The notes beneath the pieces are model-generated. The model was not told where the DNA came from and did no database searches. It was given only the letters and a program-made list of their open reading frames with translations. Both the position numbers and the translations under genes were made by a program. Source: Cladophialophora immunda (taxonomy: Eukaryota; Ascomycota; Eurotiomycetes; Chaetothyriales; Herpotrichiellaceae). Taken from it: a DNA stretch of 64,000 nucleotides. Positions 1 through 11,171 of this stretch are shown here, piece after piece (positions within the stretch are counted from its first letter, which is position 1; each line of letters opens with the position of its first letter). The stretch lies in the NCBI RefSeq assembly GCF_000835495.1, contig NW_015622544.1, forward strand, positions 1,383,704-1,447,703. The letters are read 5' to 3'.

Positions 1-3000
1 GAGGCTTGATGATCGCCAGTACTGTGCCAATCTATCGCCCGGACTAATTGTGCTTGTGCAGGGACCGTGTTAACTCGACTTCGGTGTGAATCCGTCTGAT
101 CAGCCTCGAAGTCAGCGGGGCCAGACCCGAACTGCCGAGACGTATACATCATGGGTTGCGTGTTTGTTTGAGGTCATCGAGCAGTTTGAACAGCTTCATC
201 GGATCCGTATCCCGTCATCTGTCTAGCATGGTAGACGCTGTGAGCGATCTCCCCTTCAGAGCGCATGAATTCTCTCTCTCTCTCTCTCTGGCCTGTGCCG
301 TCTCGTTGCACTTGGGAGATACAGTACCAGCGTGGCCGATCGTGGCTTGCTATCTCCCATGCAGCCGTCAAGACCGCCTAAACACAAAGTACCATTTTCA
401 GATTTGTCTCGAAACCATTTTAGGTTTTGTACTGCAGATTGCGCTAACAACCATCCTGCCTCGTCCGACTGGGCGGCTTTCGACTGTGCAGATGAAGTAG
501 CCAGGCGCACCCTTGTCGCTGCCTCGGAAAGTTCGTCGGTGGTCACCCTGGGAATTAAAAGCTGGCAGATCCTCTGGAGCGAGACCTTCGAGAGGAGCCT
601 GGACTTTGACCCATCAGCCCGAAGCCCCCCCAGGCTGCTTGAATCGAAAGATAACTACTGGAAGCAAGGTTTCTTTTACTTGTAGAGATGTGATAATTGC
701 AATGCAGGATCGACCCACAATATAATTAAGAGATGCGAGTGGGTTGCAGCTAGAAAACAAAGACGGTCTAGATAATGATCTGTGGGCTATGGAGGCTTGT
801 CAATCTCGGCTTCGCTGGCCAGCGCTGGGAGCCAATTGCCTTCGATTTTCATAGTCCACAGACGGTAGCTTTCCCAGACATCTGGAGATGTCCAAGTTGT
901 TCGTAAAGGAGTTGTGAGTATCCAGGCAAGAGCAGTCACCGCACGAAACTTGTCGAGTCTTCCAACAATGCCGGCAACAGTAAACGACGACGAAGGTAAT
1001 GCAATCATGGCTCTTGCGAACCATCGTCGCAAAGGAAACCAAGCTTCAAGTTCCCAATGACATTCTTGTTTCGACCTGCCGGCATCTCGGTCGAATTGAT
1101 TGCATGATTGGTGAACGTCCAGCCCACACTCCCTGCACTCTCCGATTGCAACCAACCCTCAAGGCACCCTTTCGGGCGACCCCCTGGTGCCCCATTCGAG
1201 TGCAGGTTGTCCTTTTCAAGCCGGCAGGCTAGACGGTGGAGCGGAGAGCGGTGACTGCAGTAGTGAACCTAAGGTAAACGTAACCCTAGGGGCGTCGATG
1301 CGAGTGAATCGGTGGCACGTGACAGGACTCTGAGATCTGAGAGAGGCCCACACGCTCTGCTCAGCACACGACCATCCAGGAGTTACAAGTCCAGTCGGTC
1401 GGGGGGCCGATAGAAAAGCAATAGTCAGGTTGCTGACAATAGTCGGTCCCTCCAACCCTCAGGATCCAGATCTGGGGAAAAGTGCCAGGCCCTCCCATTC
1501 CACATCAGGGAACTGGTTGGAGAGTAATAATCGTCAGTATAACTCATCCTGCATCGAGGACGGCAAAAGGCCCGGCCGTCACCCCGTATAGTGACGCACC
1601 ACCAAGCAGGTAAGTTGACTTAGTGAGCGTGAGCTGCGCTCAACAGTTTCGCTGTTCGTGGCCTTCGCTCTGTCGGTCGTTGCCGAGATGGTAAAAGTCA
1701 GGGAAAGGACGCGTGGGATGGCTGGACAGGAGTCAAGGCTCGAGGATGAGCCTTAGCGATTAGGTGCATCGTTAGTTGCTTTTTCCGGTAGAACTTGAAG
1801 TCTCGTCCTGGATGCGTGCGGCGCCCCGACCACCCTTGGCTGTCCTTCCTCACACATCCGCCCCCTCCAAGCACCATCGGACCACGCCCCTCTTCGGTAC
1901 TTGGGTCATCACCCCCCGACGCATGACAAGTGGATCCAAATCCCTTTTGGCTCCAGAAGGGTGCTCAGCCTGGTAGTTGCGTCGATATGGAGAATCGTTG
2001 ATGGGTCGGATCCCTGAAATGTGGAATGCGGATATGGGAAAGGCGTTGCTGATCTGTTGGAGCGTTAATTCTGCTTGCAAAGCATAGCGTCCGTTGTTAG
2101 GCCAGAGTTTGAGCGAGGAAATGATGGCCCTCAACGTCCCAGAGTACTCGTACTCCGTTGTTAGTCCCAACAAGGTCCCCGAGACGGGCCAGGGTGACAG
2201 GCATGGCTCCCCCACGCTAGTGCACGGCTTTGCATGGTGTCGTCCAGCAAGCCTCAGCAGCCCAGTCGATGCTTACCTCCTAATCTGGTGTGCAGTCCTG
2301 AAACATGATGGAGGGTGGTGTGTGAGTGTCCATGCTCGAAATGCCAGCTCCCCAGCAACCCTGGTGACCCTGCCTGCCCTTGTGAATAATGTCTTCTTGT
2401 CAAAGTCCCCCAACTGGTCTCGTATCGGCTAATTTGGCTGACGTCGGCGTCGGTGTCAGCGACGACGGTTGTCAAATTGCCCGTTTCAGATACGTGTTGA
2501 AGGAGGCTTCGTTGGCGAACTCGAAGGTGAGCACGAGAGTCTGATTCTGTCAACAACGGGGACTATTCGGCGCTCCACCAGCGCCGAAAGTGTCTGCAAC
2601 AGACTCGTTGAGGAGGCGTCGTCTTCATTGAAGTGCGGCTGCAGAGGTGTAGTCTGCCAAGCATGTCGTGTTTCGCATACCTAGGTAGCTAGGTGACTTC
2701 CATTGGGCACAATTGGGCGCCGTTCATCATTGGCGGTTTGCATAGCCTGTTGGAAGTACTCGTAGCGAGGCTTCGAAGGACTACTAGTAAGGCTCAGAGA
2801 TGGAAATCCTGGGGGCCGGTGGCCGATTGACTCTTTAAGTACAGCATGGCCAGAGCCACCGTCGGCCAAATGATAAGGTCAAGGAGATCAGCGACAACTG
2901 ATACTCTTCGAAACAGCCAAATATTGGAACGGGTGATAACAAAAACTTCGCATTCTACGGACACGATAGGCTGCGAGCACCCAGTCAGACATTAAAGGAG

Positions 3001-3386
3001 GAATTTGTTCAATGGGTTTCTGATAAGTGCGATAACCCCGCGATAACAGAGCGGCCCTTACTTGGGCAGGCAGATAAAGAATCTGGGGCAGGGTTTCTCA
3101 ATCAAGCAGGTCATTGCGGCCTTGATCAGCCTATCCTTCGTCCGTCATCCACTTAGATGCTCGAAAGAATCATGTTGATATCTTTGTTTCAGCGTTGTGT
3201 TGCATCTGATTTCCCTATCTGTCACCGTCACTTCCTGCTGTTACCATTGGATGTTGTCCGGAACCCCAGGCTATTTCTGCCCATTGTTCCTGAACTTTAT
3301 CAATGCCACTGCAAGGTAATGCAAGTTCAAGCGCTCAAGCGAATAGGTCAATCATAAGCGGTCAATCTGAGGTCGGCAACGGCTTG
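1..3386. other. No recognisable gene (3.4 kb)
   Basis: Open frames here are short, lack recognisable family motifs and overlap one another on both strands. A TC dinucleotide run lies at 271-289. No tRNA, transposon terminal repeat or conserved exon was recognised. It may be intergenic sequence or decayed mobile DNA; the sequence alone does not decide. Confidence 0.5.
271..289. repeat. TC dinucleotide microsatellite
   Basis: About nine uninterrupted TC units in a stretch without a recognised gene. Confidence 0.9.
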
Positions 3387-4057
3387 CTATCTTCTGTCGT
3401 GGCCGGGTGCAGTCTTGCCGATCCGTTGAACAACGCAACAGATGTAATTGGGGTCCGGGAAAATGATGATCTCTTGGTGTTTTGTGCGCAGTCTCAGCAA
3501 CTGGACTTCATCCTCAGTATTACCATTCTCTGCATCTTCCTCACTGTTTCGCTCTTTCTTCTGAACTGTTTTGGCCTCCCCATAGACATCTCCAGTGTAT
3601 GTTCCGTCTGGACGAGCAGCATTTCGAGAAGCGGCACCGAGCGTTGCCCCCATAACATTGGCATTGTTCACAAATTGAAAGATGGATGAAGCCAGCCGCT
3701 CCATTGGTTTCTCAATATGTTGGACATCTGATGTCGCATCTGCTTCATCGGCGGTACTAGGCCGCCCTATTTCTGACGCCTCTGCGGCTCCCCTAGACTC
3801 TGCGGCCTGTGGCCATTGGTATGTTGTCGCAGAAGCGGAAGGACTTCTACCCCCAGGGGAAGCGATGCCTGTAACTCTTATGATAGAACCATCTTTTCGA
3901 GAAAGGATTAAGGTGGACTGGACGTTTGGTCTCTCGGTCAGACCTCGTAGCATCGCATCAATGGAAGGGCCGTTGAGAATCTCCTATAAAGCGCCGATTA
4001 GCGTAAGAGTAGGTTAACAACGGAGCAGGAGACAAAAACCCTTTCAGTCTGAGCCAT
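3387..4057 (-). CDS. Roadblock/LC7-family dynein light chain
   Basis: Predicted 204-residue roadblock/LC7 protein, the family of dynein light chains and related GTPase-module subunits. Exon 1 (4057-4040) encodes MAQTER; a 56-base intron (4039-3984, GT-AG) joins in phase 0 to exon 2 (3983-3387). The first half of the fold is visible as EILNGPSIDAMLRGLTERP followed by VQSTLILSRKDGSIIRVTG. The second half is near the C terminus (QEIIIFPDPNYICCVVQR). Between them lies an insert of roughly 90-100 residues that includes a Glu/Asp-rich stretch, so the protein is about twice the usual roadblock length. IPI1 follows on the other strand, starting 459 bases away. The family call is firm; a role as the cytoplasmic dynein subunit is inferred. 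Confidence 0.82.
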
Positions 4058-4516
4058 CCTGCTCGAGTGTCAATAGACACCTCGTTTAAATTTTGCTCGT
4101 TGGTGGACGTCACCTCATGCTGGCGCAGTTGTCGCCTGAAGGTGATTTTGGAGCTGCACAACAACGCGTTAGACGCGCCTTTCTTCCGTGGACAGATGGT
4201 CTCAGCAGCGCGCAGGGGAGGTATCAGGTCAAGCTATTCTTGTAGGATGAGGTCACTATAAGCCGTGTGTAACCCGAGGTATGGAGCTTGGACAACGTGG
4301 AGAGTTTCTATGACCAACGTGAATCCATCTCCGCCAAATTTTGAAAAATCACCCGCAGATCGAGCGCCTTTAGAGATCGTCACCATCTGCGGTTCGGTCC
4401 GACAACGCGCAAAGCTTATTGTTCCCACTGACCCTCACGGATGCTGGAGAAGAAAATCCTTTCCCACCCTTTGTATCACTTAGAAGTCTTCCACTGCACG
4501 ACGACCAACCAAGAAA

Positions 4517-5627
4517 ATGGGCTCCAGTGCACGGAAGAAAAGAGAGAAAAAGAAAGATTTCCAGGTTGGCTGACTGTCCTCGTTCAGGCTGATCGCAAAC
4601 AAGCTAACATACCGGGCAGAAACAAAAACTGAAGGTGGGCAAGGCCAAACCCAAGGCCGAGAACCATACCGACACAAGCTTCAGGTCTCAAGGTATGCTG
4701 CCTTCTCAGTTGAATTGCTCACTTGACCGGCGTATCGGGCTGACAAGAAGGGAAGCCATCGTTTTGAACCAACAGCTGGACGTGAATGCGCCTTCACAAT
4801 CATCCATATTTCTTCATCAAATTTCCCTTCTCGCTTCACGGTCCGACACTCAAAGGAGAGATGCCCTTGCTTCCCTAACTAGCTATGTCACCTCAAGCCT
4901 ACCAACAAGCAGCTTGCCAATCTCCACGAGTTCCCTTCTCAGCAGTGTCTGCCCACTCATGCTCGATGGCTCGGCAGGCGTAAGGAGTCAACTGCTCAAG
5001 CTCTTCGGCGCGTTACCCCAAGAGGACATCCGGGACCATGTGACCAAAGCTTTGCCCTACTTACGTGCGGCTATGACACATTTATCACGGGACATTCGAC
5101 TCTCGTCGCTTGAATTTGTGTCCTACATGATCAAAGTTGCTGGTTCGGAATTGATCTCGTGCCCTGGCGGCTGGCACCAAACCTTAGAATGCTTTACAAC
5201 AGTTTTAGGGTGGAGATCAACCGACGCCAGCAAATGGTCCTCTACTAAAGCATCCTTCTCCGGGGATCCCAGATCTACCGCTAGAATAATGCAAGTTCTC
5301 GCGGAATTCTTACAAGCAGGTCTTGTTGGGGATGAGCAATCTGCTTCTGGACCTCACCCATTGCTTGCACATTTCCCTCTATGGGAAGTTGAAACACTCC
5401 TGGTGCCCGGGAAGTCCAGTGCATACGCTTATCTAAATCTCTTTGGTCTCCAAGCTGAGGATGAGACCCAAATGCTTGATGATCAACAAGATAGACTGCG
5501 CGACTTCGCGCAAAATTTCGAGGGGCATATCTTGGTTGGCATCGATGCCGCCAGGAAGGAAGGAGGAGAGCTAGGCCGTGCTGCAGGCCTATTACTCAAG
5601 ATTTTAGAGCGTGCACGAAGGTCTTGA
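4517..5627 (+). CDS. IPI1: Pre-rRNA-processing protein Ipi1 (Rix1 complex)
   Basis: IPI1 works with Rix1 and Ipi3 in maturation of the 60S pre-ribosome in the nucleus. Exon 1 (4517-4564) encodes the typical lysine-rich start MGSSARKKREKKKDFQ. Intron 1 is 4565-4619, and exon 2 begins KQKLKVGKAKPKAENHTDTS. A second intron is probable at 4685-4747 (63 bases): removing it gives TSFRREAIVLNQQ, which matches the family spacing, whereas reading through adds 21 residues not expected there. Exon 2/3 then runs to a stop at 5627. Length is 330 residues spliced, 351 if intron 2 is kept. The body is alpha-helical, as expected for a HEAT-like protein. The start is set by the conserved MGSS-(R/K)KK N terminus. 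Confidence 0.88.
4685..4747 (+). other. Probable stop-free 63-base intron in IPI1
   Basis: The donor GTCTCAAG and acceptor GACAAG keep the reading frame. The interval has no stop codon, so the flanking exons look like one frame. The case for splicing is family spacing between the TSF and IVLNQQ motifs. An acceptor three bases further on (4750) would also keep the frame. Confidence 0.55.
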
Positions 5628-6520
5628 GCCATAGACCAGCACTCCAACGACATGTTAACTATACAGAATTCATCTTACCTCGCCGCACGCTGGAGTTCAT
5701 TCGGACCATGCGAACCTCAGCCTTCAGAGACCACTGGGGCTGCTTTGATCACTTACGTGCTTCGCAGTCATGAATATGCAGAAGCCAGCGGCATTTGAGT
5801 GAGGCTCTTGTCAACTGCCTCTAAACGAAGGAAGCAGACGCCACGGATGCTGTGGAAAATGGATATCCATTTGAACCTTGATTCAGGAGACCATTTCCGA
5901 TGGGTTTGATTCCAATGCGTTCTGAGTAGTGAACAGGTGTGACACTTCAAGGATGAAGGAATACCAGGGAGAAAGATGAAACTTGTTCGTCACATCTGGA
6001 CGGCCTGCACGGGGAGGCGGCAAGCCAGGGAACATCGTGCATAGAGCAAGACGGTGTCAGAGAGGCGACCGAGCAGACCTCAACAGCAGTACCCATGTTC
6101 GATTGACGAAGCCCGCAAGAATTAGGCTAGGCAACCTGCGCCAGACCTGATAGCGATGATATGTAGTCGGATATTGCCCATACCAGTTCAGCGCTGGGGT
6201 TACATGCCATCACGGTCATTACAGAATCCCACGAAACGAGGAATGCAAGAGGCAGTTTGTTTGAGACATGCAGAAAGAGAACAAACACAAGGGCAAGGAG
6301 CAGAACGGTCAATTCATCAATCATCAGAGGGAGAGGGATGGGTTGGGCCGCAGGAACAAAGCGCCCGTCACCGCATCCCCCCAATGATCCAAATAACTTC
6401 TCCGGACCCAGGAATCCAGGTCTGCGCAGCATGCCTTCTGATATTGTGCTAGACGTTCAGGACCCTGCTGAGTTGAGTTCAGCCAGGCAGAAGAGGGGTT
6501 TGCCCATTCATCCATGAAGC
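5628..6520. other. Intergenic region between convergent genes
   Basis: It separates the 3' ends of IPI1 (+) and the amine oxidase (-). It contains only short overlapping frames; one on the minus strand has a hydrophobic stretch but no family signature. I see no RNA gene or repeat. Confidence 0.6.
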
Positions 6521-8148
6521 CTACAGCTTTGCGTTCTGCGAGGCCCCGGCCTTCAGCTCAGCAATCGCCTGCATCGCGCCGCTCTCTCCGCTTCTGATCG
6601 CCCCCTCCATATAGCCTCTCCAGACAGTGCTCAATTCTGTGCCCACGAAATGGATGTTACCAAACGACGCGCACAACGCTTCCCATCCGTCGGCAAGAAC
6701 ACCTGGTGGCATCGCAGGACATGGGCAGCCCCAGCCTGAAAACTCCTCGTCCATCCACGGCGACTCATAAGCCTCGACAAAGAGCGGCCGAATGTCCCGC
6801 CCCTCCGCAAATATGGCGCCGATTTGCTTCAGCACCGAGGCCTTCTTCCTCTCAGCATCTTGCGCTGCCCATTTCCTCCCGAATTTTCCGCCAACGAAGC
6901 ACGTCATGCAAGCCTCGTCGCCCAGACTAGTGTCCCGGAAGACCGACACAGGACCCACGAATGATTGTCCTAGACCGCACAGGTTTCTCTCTGTCCAGAA
7001 TGGCCTGCTGAACCTCACGATATACTTGGTATAGAAACCATAGCGGGTGTGGTTGGCAACCGCGCTTTTCGCCGCGGGTAAAGAGGGAGAAAATTTGACG
7101 GTTTTGTACACCGGTGTCGGAATCGAGAGTATCACTTTGCGAGCGCGATACACTTGCGGCGAGGGTCCTCTCGTTGAGACCAAGACGGTCTTGTCCTGCT
7201 GTTGATCTATCCCTCCGACAGGGCAGGCCAGTTTGATCGACCCTGGCTTCAGTTTCTGGGCCATCCCTTCCGCAAAAGCTGCAGTTCCTTCTCGAATGCG
7301 GAGGTATTGGCCTCCATCCTTGCAATCTGAGCGCATGGTCATCAACCCTCCACCGGCGGCACAATCTATGGAACACTTCGTCAGCCCCTTCACGGTTTGC
7401 GCAATCGGAAACCCACATTCAAGGAAGTACAAGGCCGAAACCTCGGCAGGGTCAACGCCCAGCATAGCGTGAGTCCAGACCTGTGCGGTCGCGAATGCCT
7501 TGTCTGTGACCTTTGCACGGCGCAGGAACGTCTCAAAAGAAATGGAGTCGAGCTGCTCTCGATGGGGTCCTGCCGAGAAGATCGAAGGTGTCTGCGTGGT
7601 TGAGATATTTTCGACCAAGTCTCGGATTGATATGCAAGACTCGGTATCATTTCCCGAGGGATACTGTCCAGAGGCTTAGGGTCAACCATTTGCCCTCGAG
7701 CATCGATCACTGCTGCAACTCGCCGGCAGAAGGGGCTCAAACCTTTGGTACATCCCTGAGGATCTCGATTAGCTTTCTCCCGATACAAGTTTGCTGAGAA
7801 CTAGCAATTCTTCTGGATGATGGGAGCATACCCATATGGAAACTTTACAAGCGATCCGTCAAAGTCCTGGACGACGACATCGCCCTGGGTGTTCTGGACG
7901 TATGTGTGCAATCCGAGATCATTCGCGAGTTCCCACATGCGACTTTGGTTGCTGTCATTGATCCAGGCAGCTCCCAGATCGGACTTCACAGCCCCTTCGC
8001 TGGAGCGTAGAGTCAGTGTCTTTCCACCCACTCGATCTCGTGCCTCGAGCACCACGTAACTGAGGTGCTCATGGTGGACGGTAAGGGCCGCTTGCAGGCC
8101 CGAAAGACCCGCGCCAACGATCACCACATCATATACCTGTTGAGACAT
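6521..8148 (-). CDS. Flavin-containing amine oxidase (MAO-type), one junction unresolved
   Basis: FAD-dependent amine oxidase. The N terminus (ATG at 8148) carries the Rossmann motif GAGLSG, then LEARDRVGGKT and DLGAAWIND, which are typical of the family. The C-terminal part has ALYFLEYC/AAGGGLM, GGQYLRIREG, and the FAD-contacting end GNIHFVGTELSTVWRGYMEG. An intron at 7416-7366 joins FLE-Y-CAAGGG as in homologues; it is a stop-free multiple of three. The problem is 7848-7640. The first exon frame reads past FPYGYAPIIQ to a TAG at 7803-7801, while the next conserved block (SIRDLVENIS) is in another frame. A GTAAAG donor at 7848 with an acceptor at 7664 or 7640 restores frame but loses the FPYG motif. 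The gene is therefore either spliced in a way I cannot prove, or damaged. A TA microsatellite lies 57 bases upstream of the ATG. Confidence 0.78.
7366..7416 (-). other. Stop-free 51-base intron in the amine oxidase gene
   Basis: Donor GTGGGT and acceptor CCATAG. Splicing turns FLE-CGFPIAQTVKGLTKCSID-CAAGGG into FLEYCAAGGG, matching the conserved F-L-x-Y-C-x-x-G-G-G motif of fungal amine oxidases. Reading through would insert 17 residues. Confidence 0.75.
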
Positions 8149-8198
8149 CTTGATTCGGGACTTCCTGGCCCTCTGGCCAGACTCCAAACCGCGGTGAA

Positions 8199-8204
<6 letters not shown>

Positions 8205-8229
<25 letters not shown>

Positions 8230-8230
8230 T
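8205..8230. repeat. AT dinucleotide microsatellite
   Basis: About 13 uninterrupted AT units, 57-82 bases upstream of the amine oxidase start codon. This places it in the probable 5' leader or core promoter of that gene. Confidence 0.95.
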
Positions 8231-9214
8231 TCTGTGTGGACGCGAGCTTCGCCCGTGGGTTGAAAGCAGCAGGCGAGCTGAGTGGAGACAGCGCCCTTCT
8301 CCGTCTGCATTGTTGACTTCTTTTGCCAGTGATGATGCTTCTGCCGCCTGCTGCTATCGTGCAATTCGATATCGCACAACACGCGACTTGACCTTTCAAT
8401 CGGGCTATGGAGCCCATCGAAACTAGTGCAGGGAATTGGAGCCAGGCATCTGCTGGTTCATTCTTCCGCAAGGCACACAAAGTTGACGGTCCACCGCGAC
8501 AAAGTTCGTCACTGAACTCATAGCTCCAAGCATTTGCCGATATGTCGTGCCTCCAAGTCTCTCGACATTGGAAGCTGTGGCATCAAACGCAGCATTCAAG
8601 CAGCGTGGTATTGACAAACCCGTCAAACCACCCGAATGATGCCGCGGCCGACAGTCAAGATACGCTCTGGTTGAGCCCGCCTTCTCGCGAGGCATCATGG
8701 TCCAAGGCCTTGCGTTTGCTGATCCAGGGGGTGGCAGACCAGGAACCAAGGCTCCTTGAGTGACGGCAATAGCAACCTGAAGAACATCAAAGACTTTGCA
8801 CAATGCGCATTGGGACCGAACAATGCTTTAAACTCCTTTGCCGAAGAGAGATTGGGCCGGGAGACAATCTCAATGAGATGAATGGGGTAGTGGTAGGCCA
8901 GCCTTGCCTCTGGATGTGTATTTTCGCCTTTATTGTCTTGTGTTCAATCCCGCCATTCACTATTCAACGAGGCTATTGAATGTTTCTGCCGGTCCCTGGT
9001 AAAGGTGAGGCATGTCCGTGATGGACCAAAGCAACATTCAGAGTGAATGCAGCCCTTGCAAATTTTCACTACTCCCGTTTGCCTTCAAATCTCGACAATC
9101 TTCTCTCCTTCTTCTCATCTTTCAGTTTGCGAGACTCCTGCCTGAGTGCCGTTCGAAAGACTTGAGCGATCATTCCTCTGCAACAAATTCACCAGATTTC
9201 CAGACACGAGTTCT

Positions 9215-9277
9215 GCTGTCCGCTGTCCGCTGTCCGCTGTCCGCTGTCCGCTGTCCGCTGTCCGCTGCTCGCTGCTC
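9215..9277. repeat. GCTGTCC heptamer tandem array
   Basis: Seven perfect copies of GCTGTCC (9215-9263) followed by two variant copies, GCTGCTC (9264-9277). It ends 67 bases before the ATG of the 592-residue protein, so it is probably in its 5' leader. An upstream in-frame ATG would translate the array as an (S/A)AVRCPL repeat, but the later start looks better. Confidence 0.95.
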
Positions 9278-9344
9278 TTTCTACAACTCATTCTCTGCTC
9301 CACGCTCATCTCTTTCTCTGACACCGAACCTCACATCCGCAAAC

Positions 9345-11171
9345 ATGAAGGTCGCAAGAACACTCATCCAACCCATCCGGTCCTTGACTGCCGTTCCGTT
9401 TGCCGGTGTTAAACCCAGTCTGCGCAGGCAGATCAGAGATTTCAATCGCAATCGCTGTCACTTTACACGCGTCAAGCCCATCGAACCACTCTCCAACAGC
9501 CGATCCCCCTCTCCATCTCGAACTTCACGAAAGCGCAAACAGTTTACTCCTGAGCGCTTTGAGAGACAATACGAGAAGCTCGACCATCTCGTGCCCCTGG
9601 ACGCCAACCACTCCAAGTTCCTGAGTGACTTGGCCGAGCCGAGTTTATTCCTGGAGAAGGACTTCGACGCTCTGCAGGAGGTCGAAGAGGCACGACGTCC
9701 TCTCGACGAGGACGTGTGTCGGACGCAATTGGCCGTCGATGACACAATGGAGGTGGACAACGACGACATTGTCATGGCCGATGATGAAGAGCCGGAGGAC
9801 GTAGAGATGACCGATGCGTGGCAACCACCGCATCTGGTTTATTGGTAAGCATCTTCCAAGATATATCATTCTTTGGCACTGACAGCAACTAGGCAAGGCG
9901 AATGCCCGCCACCAGAGTTCTTCTTTCCTTTCCCCCCTCCCCCAGCTGGAGCCGACATCCTCCAGCAAGCGATAAAGGCCGAGGGCCTCGTTTCGACTGT
10001 CGCCTGCAATGAGGTGACGCCTGAGCCGCCGACGAAGGATGAGGTGATTGAATACTTCGAGAACCTCGAGCACAACATTGCCAATGGCATATTGCCACCC
10101 AACATCGCGACAGAGGCGATGGACCCTGCGCATCCTCCAGCGGCAACGCTGAGAGATGAGAAGATCGGCAATGAGCATGCCGAGGCGGAGAACAACGTGG
10201 CCTCAGAAGGAAACGAGCGAGAGCCTGAGCCTGGGCCAATAGCTCCTACAGAGTCGAAAGCGGCGGAATCGCCAGTCAAGACGAAGACCGTGTCCCTGAG
10301 TCATGTCCCCGAACAATATCGCGGCTTCTTGGAGGAGGCAGTGGCTTTCTCTGCTGAGCAGAAGAAACCACCTCCAGAATGGTGGAAATCCATTGCGCTC
10401 AACAACAGCGAAAGAGAGAAGAAATATATGAAGTGCGAGGTTCGCAGTGTCGAGCAATACGCAGCCTGGCCGCCTCACCTACAGGTACAGCCACAATTCC
10501 ATTGTCCTGACCCAAAAAGTTCAAAGGGAGAGTTCAACACACCAGCAAGCTGCCGATTAGGGCTTAAACGCAATAAAGAGGAACGGCAGCGTTTCTCTGA
10601 GATCCGAAAGAACCATCCTGAAGTCTGGGAGGCAATTATCGGCACGATGTTGCAAGAGGGTGTGAGCATTGACAGCATGCTCCTTTGCCACGAAGCGAAA
10701 GACGAGAATGGAAACACCATTGACCTCCGACCACAAGTGCTCGACAACCAAAAGTGGTGCGTGGACAATTGGCGATTTGACAGTCTGAGCTGGCACACAA
10801 TGCAGGACGCTCCTCTGCCCTCTAACTGCTCTCCGGAGTTCCACAAAGCTCCGAAGGGTGATGAGCGACTGTTTCATGAGACAATTGGATATCTCAAAAG
10901 TCACCCCGAGATCTGCTACGTCTTCCGCATCCTCGTCTCAGAGTGGCTCAAAGTGGAGGCGAACAAAGCGGCTTTCCGTAGGATTGCGCGCAAGGCAGGC
11001 TGGTGTCCAGCTGCCGAACACCAACTCCAGCGCGACTTCGTCAAGTGGGTCTTCGCTGATGCCGACGCAACATCCAGAGAGATCTTTGAGCTGGTCGAAA
11101 GCCATTTCCCTGACCGGTATCCACGGTTCTTTGCAGCGACTATTGAAGAGGAGGGAATTGACTATCTTTGA
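9345..11171 (+). CDS. Uncharacterised 592-residue protein
   Basis: Two exons, 9345-9844 and 9893-11171, with a 48-base GT-AG intron inside a conserved-looking Tyr-Trp-Gln junction; the sum divides by three. I do not recognise the family. The N-terminal quarter is basic and Ser/Pro-rich (SPSPSRTSRKRKQ) and is followed by an acidic tract (DDIVMADDEEPEDVEMTD). After the splice there is a Phe/Pro stretch (PPPEFFFPFPPPPAG), then a Glu-rich linker and a C-terminal half of about 300 residues with many Trp, Cys and His residues that could be a folded domain. There is no signal peptide or membrane segment. The start is taken at CAAACATGA, after the heptamer array. It is probably a fungal lineage-specific gene; nuclear location is only a guess from the basic N terminus. 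Confidence 0.7.

Larger units (their letters stand above)
8149..9344. other. Divergent intergenic region
   Basis: It lies between the amine oxidase start (-) and the 592-residue protein start (+), so both promoters should be here. It contains the TA run at 8205-8230 and the 7-base tandem array at 9215-9277. A 126-codon minus-strand frame at 8423-8803 has no recognisable family signature. Confidence 0.6.

Noticed and set aside
8423..8803. 126-codon minus-strand frame upstream of the amine oxidase
   Set aside because: No recognised motif. It could be a remnant of a gene, but nothing supports it.
9645..10178. 177-codon minus-strand frame
   Set aside because: Antisense to the two-exon 592-residue gene and crosses its intron.
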